Source: Prolixibacteraceae bacterium
GTDB taxonomy: Bacteria; Bacteroidota; Bacteroidia; Bacteroidales; Prolixibacteraceae
NCBI GenBank assembly: GCA_028683385.1
Contig: JAQUIJ010000007.1
Coordinates: 124,001-188,000, forward strand
Direction of reading: 5' to 3'
Length of the DNA: 64,000 nt
The notes under the pieces are model-generated. The model worked only from the letters and a program-made list of their open reading frames with translations, was not told where the DNA came from and did no database searches. Shown piece by piece: positions 15,575 through 21,900 of this stretch. A program made the translations under genes and the position numbers. The number at the start of each line of letters is the position of its first letter. Position 1 is the first letter of the stretch.

Positions 15575-16099
15575 ATGAAGCTATTTAATGAACATGAGAG
15601 CATTGCTTTTTTCACCAATTGTAAACATTTTGAATTATTACCAGAAGAAATCTTTGATCACCCAACTCGAAAAGTTGAGGATTTGCATATGACTAATCTT
15701 TCCGATCAAATGCTTTTTCGACAGTTTAAGAAATTATCAGGATACAGTTTCTTTTTAGTTCACAAGTTAGTGACAGAAAAAGAGGTTGGAGCTGGCTTTG
15801 ATGAAATAAGAAAGTATGAGATAATATGGGAGATTGTGAGAGAGACTAAAATTAACGGACTAAAATATGTGATTTTTTCAGGCTGGGGAGATCGCATACA
15901 TGGAGGTTTTAGACAATTTGAAGGGAGAGAGATCGGGTTTCCAAAGACAATTGTCACACAAATTCTATTTTCGCTAATGACAAAATTTTCTGAAGATTTT
16001 CCTCTTGAAAAAATGGGAAAACTAAAAGGGATAAATTGGTTGGAGACTAGAATCAATCCCGCAACAGGAGGCAAAAGTTTATCAATAATTGATGATTAA
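15575..16099 (+). CDS. Cassette 13 third gene, immunity-like protein (paralogue of the previous)
   Basis: 174 residues from MKLFNEHES; an in-frame TTG at 15557 is less likely. Cytosolic. Motifs shared with the preceding gene: FNEHESIAFF at the start, YVIFSGWGD near residue 97 and PKTIVTQILFSLM followed by GINWLE near the end. Tandem diverged paralogues in one cassette recall duplicated immunity genes. A 42-base gap separates the stop from the attC. Confidence 0.6.
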   Translation: MKLFNEHESIAFFTNCKHFELLPEEIFDHPTRKVEDLHMTNLSDQMLFRQFKKLSGYSFFLVHKLVTEKEVGAGFDEIRKYEIIWEIVRETKINGLKYVIFSGWGDRIHGGFRQFEGREIGFPKTIVTQILFSLMTKFSEDFPLEKMGKLKGINWLETRINPATGGKSLSIIDD

Positions 16100-16141
16100 T
16101 GTTGTGTCATTCATTAACAAAAGGTATTCTGGACAAAAAAC

Positions 16142-16276
16142 TACCGCTAACTTCAGCTACCCGTCAAGCCGGGTTTCGGTGCTTCGTTGACAGGAAATTC
16201 GTATTTTGAAAGGCAGCTCTTCGTAGGAAGTTCATCGGGTAAAATCCCGTCCTGCGTGTAGCTTCCTACGTTATGG
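16142..16276 (+). other. attC site of cassette 13
   Basis: Opens TACCGCTAAC (complement of GTTAGCGGTA at 14379) and closes G16270|TT. Inner arms AGCTAC/GTAGCT; centre GTCAAGCCGGG then TTCGTTGACAGGAA, the same subtype as the attC split by the IS110 element. Confidence 0.87.
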
Positions 16277-16508
16277 CCAATTGTAATCGCTCTGTGAAAT
16301 GTCGTGCAGGTTTGACGAAAAGAGTGTTTGTAGGTATCTGAAACGACATCGGGTTTCGACAGAGCCGAGTTTTTTGATAGTTTTTTAAAAGTGGTTTCTA
16401 GGTTTTCACTTTTTGAAAGATTTTAGCAGTTTGACACGGTATTCACAAAAAAATGGCGGCGACACATTTTTGCCATTGAGTAATGAATCAGCAACATAAA
16501 TCGACAAT
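16271..16508 (+). other. Long untranslated leader of cassette 14
   Basis: 238 bases without a gene. It starts TTATGGCCAATTGTAATCGC, shared with the starts of cassettes 2 and 11, and continues with related words (CGACAGAGCC, GAGTTTTTTGA, TTTTTGCCATT). It looks homologous to the non-coding cassette and may hold a promoter or an RNA leader. Confidence 0.5.
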
Positions 16509-17906
16509 ATGAAAACAGCGATATTAATTATTACTATTTGGTTCCAAGCTGTTTGTTTTGGACAGGTGAGTTATAAGTACTATTCAAAAACAGAATTAGA
16601 AAAAGATTTAGCCTTTTTTTCAGAAAAACTCACATCTATTCATCCTCTCTTTTTAGACAAAACTTTAAGAAGTAATTGGGAATGCAAATTATCAGCTATG
16701 AGAAAGTCCTTAAAGGATAGCATGACTCAAAATGAGTTTTATCTATTGATCGCGCCTTCTTTGTCATCATTGAACGATGGGCATAGTTACTTTCGGATAC
16801 CTTTTGACCAGCGTATTCTATATACAAAGGCAGGAGGGCTTGTATTTCCATTTTTTGTTGACATAATTGACGGTAAAATCTTCATTTCCCAATACAATGG
16901 GGATGACAGTACCCTATTCGTTAGTGGTGAAGAAATTATCCAAATAAACGGAATTAGTTCCGCAAATATGGTGCTAGAAATGCAAAATCTTTTTGGAGAT
17001 AGTTCTATTGCAAATCGCCAGAAAGCTGTTGCCAATAATTTCAGATTTTATATTTGGATGATTTATGGTTTCGAAAACGATTATGAATTGGTCATAAAGA
17101 ATAAACAAAATATGACTCTTCAAGTATCAGTTCCCGGAGTAACAAACGAACAATTCCAACGAAACATAAAACGGTTTCATCCCCAGAAAAATGAACTATA
17201 TTCTCTTTCTATTGATAATGCTAATAAATCTTCGATTTTGAAAATTAAAACTTTTGGTCAACTTGAAAGTTTTTGTGCTTTTGCTGATAGCGCATTCTTG
17301 GTCATTAAAAAAAATAAAATTGAAAAATTGATAATTGATATCCGAGGCAATGGCGGAGGGCGAAGTGTGGTTGTCGATTCATTAATGAATTATTTAACTG
17401 ACAAACCATATACTCAATATCAGAAGATTGAAATACGGGTAAGCCAAGAACTCAAAGAACGATATAAAGAAAAATATTCTGAAAGTTATGAATGGATTGA
17501 TAGATATGCGATTGATGACTTAGTGGTTCCAGATATGAATCTTGTACGTCCTTCAAATAACAAATTACGTTTTACTGGAAACCTATTTTTATTAACTGAC
17601 AAAACATCGTCAAGTGCTGCTGCTACTTTTGCCGGAGTTTTTAAAGAACTAAAATTAGGGGTGATAATTGGTGAAGAGACTGGTGGAACAATTGGATATT
17701 ATGGCGATTATTGGGACATATCGACACCAAACACGGCAATTACTTTTTGTATTGCTCCCAAACGATTTATTCAATTTGGGGGGACAGATATTGACAGAGG
17801 CGTAATACCTGACTATTTAGTTGCAAATTACGGAGATTCCATAATCAATTTTACTTATAGCATTATTAAAAAACAACGAAATACCAACAATCTGTATAGC
17901 CATTAA
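16509..17906 (+). CDS. Secreted S41-family peptidase
   Basis: 465 residues with a signal peptide (MKTAILIITIWFQAVCFGQ). The C-terminal half shows the S41 core: LIIDIRGNGGG, the nucleophile region TDKTSSSAAATFAG and GEETGGTIGYYGD, ending with FGGTDIDRGVIPDY. A helical region with DGHSYFR near residue 95 and a short PDZ-like part (EEIIQINGISS) precede it. Family role: carboxyl-terminal processing or tricorn-like serine protease, here exported. It is the first of two genes in cassette 14, an unusually long cassette (3.0 kb). Confidence 0.85.
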   Translation: MKTAILIITIWFQAVCFGQVSYKYYSKTELEKDLAFFSEKLTSIHPLFLDKTLRSNWECKLSAMRKSLKDSMTQNEFYLLIAPSLSSLNDGHSYFRIPFDQRILYTKAGGLVFPFFVDIIDGKIFISQYNGDDSTLFVSGEEIIQINGISSANMVLEMQNLFGDSSIANRQKAVANNFRFYIWMIYGFENDYELVIKNKQNMTLQVSVPGVTNEQFQRNIKRFHPQKNELYSLSIDNANKSSILKIKTFGQLESFCAFADSAFLVIKKNKIEKLIIDIRGNGGGRSVVVDSLMNYLTDKPYTQYQKIEIRVSQELKERYKEKYSESYEWIDRYAIDDLVVPDMNLVRPSNNKLRFTGNLFLLTDKTSSSAAATFAGVFKELKLGVIIGEETGGTIGYYGDYWDISTPNTAITFCIAPKRFIQFGGTDIDRGVIPDYLVANYGDSIINFTYSIIKKQRNTNNLYSH

Positions 17907-18023
17907 GTGTTTCAGTGGTATTTGGCTAGGTTGCGTTATTTGATAGGTTTTTATGCGTTGGGAGTGTTTAAGCAATCGGTGTTGGCAGCGTTCCCAAACG
18001 CCAAACGGTAGCGAATATAAAAA

Positions 18024-19109
18024 ATGAACAGTCACATGACGAAATTACTTTTAATCGTTTTTTTCTTAGGGATAACAGGAATTCTGTATTCTCAAAATTC
18101 ATTCAAAGAAAGCATAAAGGATTATGATGATATTTGCTTTTGTAGTGTTGGATTAGAACACCCAAAAAAAATATTAAACATGGACAATAATTTAGAAATA
18201 TTGTTTGGATTAAAAAAAGGTCGAACACTTAAAGAGTTGGACAGATTGGGTGTTAAATTTAATCAAAGTCAAATTAGTTTATTAGAAGCATCCGGACTCA
18301 TTGAGGTCAAAGATTCATTATTCCACGCAACAGTTCCTATTTTATCTAAGGATGAAACTATTGAATTACGTAAACAAACAAAGGATATCGCTGGTAATAT
18401 TATTCCAAGACTACAAAAGGAGTATGAACTCTTAATACAAACATTGAAAATAAAGGGATTACAAAGTAATAGCTATTCTTTATTTTTTGCATTTGTACTT
18501 GATGGAATTGTATGGGATATTTTAGAGCAAAATGGAGTAATTAAAGAGACAAAGATAACTAAGGAAAAACCTTTCTGGGACGGAGTGATGTGGATGATAG
18601 AACCTAAAAGAGAATTTTCCTGTGGGACAAATAGTTTATCATCTGGCAACTTATCGATAAGTGTGATTTGGAGTGATAATTCTGGAGTTTCAGTATTAAA
18701 TTATAAAATGCTTAGAAAAATGTTGAATGATTACAAAGAAAACGGAAGAGTGACTAATCCTGAAGTTTTTAAGGCATTTGAAGGAAACGAATTATTTGAC
18801 AAAAAAGGCAATTTGCAAATTCCAATAATAAAAGCAGATAGTACGGATGTGATTTACAGCCAATCAAAGAATATTGCTAATGTAATCGTACAATATCTTA
18901 ACAACAATATCGATTATTCAAAGGTTCTTGCAAATAACCCAAACATAGTAAAGGGTCAAGCAATCACAATATTATACCATGAAATTATGTGGGATATACT
19001 TGGTGTTATGGAAAGTACAGGAGAAATTAAAAAACCTCTTGCATTTGGAAAACCGAATGAAGCAAAACCAGCGGATTTGAAAGATTTAATGTTTATTGTT
19101 GAAGATTAG
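18024..19109 (+). CDS. Cassette 14 second gene, secreted protein of unknown function
   Basis: 361 residues with a signal peptide (MTKLLLIVFFLGITGILYSQ; the ATG at 18036 is the likelier start). The mature chain contains a GRTLKELDRLGVKFNQSQISLLEASGL-type helix pattern that resembles a winged-helix or helical-hairpin unit, and two similar WDIL segments (DGIVWDILEQNGVI, HEIMWDILGVMES) that suggest an internal duplication. A 117-base spacer with leader-like sequence separates it from the protease gene. Family not recognised. Confidence 0.65.
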   Translation: MNSHMTKLLLIVFFLGITGILYSQNSFKESIKDYDDICFCSVGLEHPKKILNMDNNLEILFGLKKGRTLKELDRLGVKFNQSQISLLEASGLIEVKDSLFHATVPILSKDETIELRKQTKDIAGNIIPRLQKEYELLIQTLKIKGLQSNSYSLFFAFVLDGIVWDILEQNGVIKETKITKEKPFWDGVMWMIEPKREFSCGTNSLSSGNLSISVIWSDNSGVSVLNYKMLRKMLNDYKENGRVTNPEVFKAFEGNELFDKKGNLQIPIIKADSTDVIYSQSKNIANVIVQYLNNNIDYSKVLANNPNIVKGQAITILYHEIMWDILGVMESTGEIKKPLAFGKPNEAKPADLKDLMFIVED

Positions 19110-19144
19110 CTTTCAATAACAAAAAGATGGAAAAAGAACAACTC

Positions 19145-19276
19145 GGCCATAACTTCAGCTACCCGGCAAGCTCGGCGTCGGTGGTTTTCGGTGGGCATCT
19201 TTCCTCTCGGGCAGCATCGCGGCTTGACAGGAAATCGTCCGCAATCCGCCCCTGCGTGTAGCTTCCTACGTTATGC
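19145..19276 (+). other. attC site of cassette 14
   Basis: Opens GGCCATAAC (complement of GTTATGGCC at 16270) and closes G19270|TT. Main type with GGCAAGCTCGGCGTCGG and a GCATCGCGGC centre variant. Confidence 0.87.
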
Positions 19277-19338
19277 GTCATGCTATGGCGACATTGGGAA
19301 TATAAACTGAGTGCAAAAATAAATTTAGACAAACAACT

Positions 19339-20157
19339 GTGATAACAATTGACCAACTAAATATTTACAGAAAGTATGGAGGACTTGAAGATGGACTTGC
19401 GAGAGCTGGACGCACTTCTGAAAAACAACTATTTGAGAATAATGATTGGGGGAAAATAGCAGATAGTGAACAAAACATAGAACTTATAGCAAAAGGATTA
19501 ACCTCACAAGAATTTAAAATCAGAATAATACAAAAACTCCATGAGGAATTTGACAGCAATGCTTACGCAGTAATTACAAGTCCGATTTCGGAAATTTTTT
19601 TAGGTATGAAACAACAACACTTTGAAACATTTTTCAATGCTTTAATTGCTGCAACTGAAAAAATTGAGGACAAGTATTTCTATCTTCCGGTTGCCTATAA
19701 TCAAGAATTTGTTTTCAGAGAAAGAGCATATTGTTATGAACTTTATCACCAAATCAGACAAATTCTTCCTGCCGACTTTCCATATATTTTGAGCGGAGAA
19801 GTAAACAAAGCTGGACATCCAAGAATTGCACCTTTCTGTGGGTCAATTATCCCCGACTTTTTAGTTCATAATCCAGGACAAATGGGTGAAGATGACAACT
19901 TAGTAATTGTAGAAGTAAAAACTATTCATGGTGCTGACTACAATCGAGAGGGAAAAAACTTGTTGAAAGACATGAATACCATTAACTGTATGACTAATTT
20001 ACAAAATGGATATTTCAGAGGCATTATATTAATATTTGGTGCAAACAATAACGAAAAGAAACTAGAAATTGAAGACGTGTATAGAGACAGATGTAACCCA
20101 GAAAAGGTATTGTTATTATTTCACGACAACCCAAAGACACAAGCGAGACTTTTATAG
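19339..20157 (+). CDS. PD-(D/E)XK-like nuclease, cassette 15
   Basis: 272 residues from a GTG start (no suitable ATG upstream in frame). The C-terminal half shows a nuclease-type core: YELYHQIRQ helix (about 133-141), a GEVNKAGHP turn, IPDFLVHNPG with D173, and VIVEVKTIHG with E192 and K194. This order fits PD-(D/E)XK proteins of the YELYHQ type sometimes found near methylases or in mobile elements. The N-terminal ~80 residues (YRKYGGLEDGLARAGRTSEK) are not recognised. The gene is the only one in its cassette; the downstream attC is split by an insertion sequence. Confidence 0.7.
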   Translation: MITIDQLNIYRKYGGLEDGLARAGRTSEKQLFENNDWGKIADSEQNIELIAKGLTSQEFKIRIIQKLHEEFDSNAYAVITSPISEIFLGMKQQHFETFFNALIAATEKIEDKYFYLPVAYNQEFVFRERAYCYELYHQIRQILPADFPYILSGEVNKAGHPRIAPFCGSIIPDFLVHNPGQMGEDDNLVIVEVKTIHGADYNREGKNLLKDMNTINCMTNLQNGYFRGIILIFGANNNEKKLEIEDVYRDRCNPEKVLLLFHDNPKTQARLL

Positions 20158-20368
20158 TTTATTGACATGAACTTAAAAAATATTTATAATACTGACTCTT
20201 TTACAATAAAGCACGAACGCATAACTTCAGCTACCCGTCCTTTAGGTTTACATGGATTTATTAACAAGAAGAATGTATTTTGACACGTAGAATGATGCAA
20301 GATGTTGATATTCTTTTCTTTTTGCTTCTTTTTCTTTTCTTGTTGATAGTTCTTAACTTGTTAATTAA

Positions 20369-20506
20369 AAAAGAATGGGGTGAACTTGGCTACCCGCTAG
20401 GCTTTAAGGCCTATCACTTGTATTAGTCCCCATTCTTTTGATCAGTTGCCAAGAACCATTTAGAATAATAGACTCAGGGTCTTTGAAAGGTGATAGTTTC
20501 GGCAAC
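20369..20506 (+). ncRNA. Predicted bridge RNA of the IS110 element
   Basis: Two stem-loops in order. Stem 1: 12 perfect bp (20369-20380 with 20428-20439); its loop holds GCTACCCG (20389-20396), identical to the attC left of the insertion, then GGCTT (20400-20404), complementary to AAGCC at the right. Stem 2: GTTGCC/GGCAAC (20445-20450, 20501-20506); its loop holds TTAGAATA (20460-20467), identical to the IS right end (21563-21570), then AAAGG (20486-20490), complementary to CCTTT at the left junction (20239-20243). This is the guide order known for IS621 bridge RNA (target loop, then donor loop). Confidence 0.8.
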
Positions 20507-20536
20507 TTCGTTTTAGTAACAATTAAAACCAAAGTT

Positions 20537-21535
20537 ATGAAAAAGGTTCAGTTTTTCGTTGGTATTGATGTATCAAAAGCCACACTGGATGTCTTTATTC
20601 ATGGGCTTAATTTGTACTTTGTTGTTGAGAACAATCCTCGGGGCTTGGGTTGCCTGTTGGAGAAGGTAATGACGGGAACCAAATGCAAAAAGGAAGAGTT
20701 GTTTTTCTGTTTTGAGAATACGGGGAAGTACTCCCGAATGCTTAGCGTATTCCTGCAAAGCGAAAACATCTTATTTAAGATGGAATCAGCCCTTCAGATT
20801 AAAAAGTCGTTGGGAATTACCAGGGGCAAGAATGACCGGATTGATGCCAGGAGAATAGCCCATTATGCTTACGAGAAAAGGGAAAGCCTGGTACCGACAA
20901 TTCTTCCCGGTGCGAAGATTGACCAGATCAGGTCTTTAATATCATTGCGAGAGAAATTGCTGAAACATCGTACGGCCTATAAAAACGGCATTTCTGACTT
21001 GCATGATTGCTATGAAGATGGCGAATCGGAATTAATAAAAGAAGTTCAGCTGCGCCTGATAAGCAACCTGAACGATGAAATTATAAAGGTTGAGCAAAAA
21101 ATCGAGAGTATCATTGAAAGTGATGAAAGCATATCAATGAATTACAAACTCATTCTGACTATCCGGGGTGTGGGCAAAATCTTAGGGTTTTACATGATCG
21201 GATATACAGCCAACTTCACTTCGTTTGCCAATGCAAGGGCCTTTGCCTGCTTTGCGGGTATCGCTCCATTCAGTTATTCGTCAGGTACTGTTAAAGGAAC
21301 TCCACGGGTACATCCTTTTGCAAACAAGATGTTGAAAGCTTTATTAAATTTGGCAGCAATGGCGGCTATAAAATACAACGGAGAGTATTTGCAGTACTTT
21401 AATAAACGGGTAAATGAGCTTGGCAAGAACAAGATGAGTACACTAAATATTATTCGAAACAAAATCGTCTACCGGGTTTTCGCTGTTGTTCAAAGACAAA
21501 CACCTTACGTGGATCTTTTGAAATATGCAGCATAA
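20537..21535 (+). CDS. IS110-family transposase (bridge-RNA-guided recombinase)
   Basis: 332 residues from MKKVQFFVGIDVSK; an in-frame upstream ATG at 20438 would lie in the bridge RNA region and is rejected. The N-terminal RuvC-like DEDD domain shows D in VGIDVSKATLD, E in CFENTGKY and D-x-x-D in KNDRIDARR. The C-terminal Tnp20 domain has TIRGVGKILG, then FACFAGIAPFSYSSGTVKG with the catalytic serine region. Family role: RNA-guided recombination of the circular element into a target. It appears intact. Confidence 0.9.
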   Translation: MKKVQFFVGIDVSKATLDVFIHGLNLYFVVENNPRGLGCLLEKVMTGTKCKKEELFFCFENTGKYSRMLSVFLQSENILFKMESALQIKKSLGITRGKNDRIDARRIAHYAYEKRESLVPTILPGAKIDQIRSLISLREKLLKHRTAYKNGISDLHDCYEDGESELIKEVQLRLISNLNDEIIKVEQKIESIIESDESISMNYKLILTIRGVGKILGFYMIGYTANFTSFANARAFACFAGIAPFSYSSGTVKGTPRVHPFANKMLKALLNLAAMAAIKYNGEYLQYFNKRVNELGKNKMSTLNIIRNKIVYRVFAVVQRQTPYVDLLKYAA

Positions 21536-21681
21536 AAAATGACCCGAAAATTTGGTTTTGTCTTAGAATACAAGCCGGGTTTTAGTGGCTCGTTGACAGG
21601 AAATTAGTATTTAAAAAGGCAGCCCTTCGTGGTAAGTTCATCTGGTAAAATCCCGCCCCCGTGTAGCTTCCTACGTTAGCG

Positions 21682-21900
21682 GTCAGGTTAGTTGCTCCTG
21701 GAAACGTAATCGGTTTTGACAGATTTTTAAAATTGACAGTATTTCGTTGATCGGAAATTTAGAGTACACCTCTCCCCCATTGTTTTTGAAACAAAACTCA
21801 GCACTTGCCAATTATCATTCCTGTTTTCTTATTTTTGTTACCGATAAATAAAGCCGTTTAGGCTTATTTAAGAGCAGATTAACAAGATACATTAATAAAG
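21682..21900 (+). other. Array end: cassette remnant or chromosomal flank
   Basis: After the last junction the sequence starts TTAGCGGTCAGGTTAG and contains leader-like words (GAAACGTAATCGG, TTTTGACAGATTTTTA) and TTTCGTTGATCGGAAAT, which resembles an attC centre. No matching closing arm ACCGCTAAC occurs downstream, so this looks like a truncated 16th cassette. No gene is seen. Confidence 0.5.

Larger units (their letters stand above)
20240..21571 (+). mobile_element. IS110-family insertion sequence
   Basis: About 1.33 kb, one DEDD transposase gene preceded by ~300 non-coding bases. The borders follow from the split attC: left GTC|CTTTAGG, right GAATACA|AGCC with a single shared C, no terminal inverted repeats and no clear target duplication, as known for IS110. 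The long 5' rather than 3' non-coding end matches the IS110 group rather than IS1111. Confidence 0.85.
3481..21681 (+). mobile_element. Integron-like gene cassette array (15 cassettes)
   Basis: Fifteen cassettes follow one another, each bounded by a G|TT junction at 3480, 4140, 4815, 5482, 6198, 6789, 8359, 9336, 10240, 11943, 13037, 13712, 14379, 16270, 19270 and 21675. For every cassette the first 9-10 nt are complementary to the arm opening the attC at its far end; for example the cassette at 4816 begins (G)TTATGGGC and its attC opens GCCCATAAC. The attC sites are GC-rich, the cassette genes clearly AT-rich. Most genes are on the plus strand with one or a few per cassette. This matches established integron cassette structure. 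Confidence 0.9.
20217..21681 (+). other. attC site of cassette 15, split by an IS110 element
   Basis: The left part (20217-20239) opens ACGCATAAC, the complement of the cassette start GTTATGCGT at 19270, and runs through CAGCTACCCGTC. The right part resumes at 21571 with (C)AAGCCGGG and ends GTAGCTTCCTACG21675|TT. Joined, they give a normal attC like that of cassette 13. Confidence 0.87.

Noticed and set aside
20438-20536. Longer N-terminus for the IS110 transposase
   Set aside because: The extension lies in the donor loop of the predicted bridge RNA and precedes the conserved GIDVSK start.
4013-21681. Regularly spaced ~130-nt repeats could suggest a CRISPR array
   Set aside because: Repeats are far too long, spacers are 0.5-3 kb with genes, and the arms vary in a cassette-specific way.
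4013-21681. Repeats as MITEs or transposon ends
   Set aside because: No target duplications, and the start-to-end complementarity runs from one side of a gene to the other, as expected for integron cassettes.
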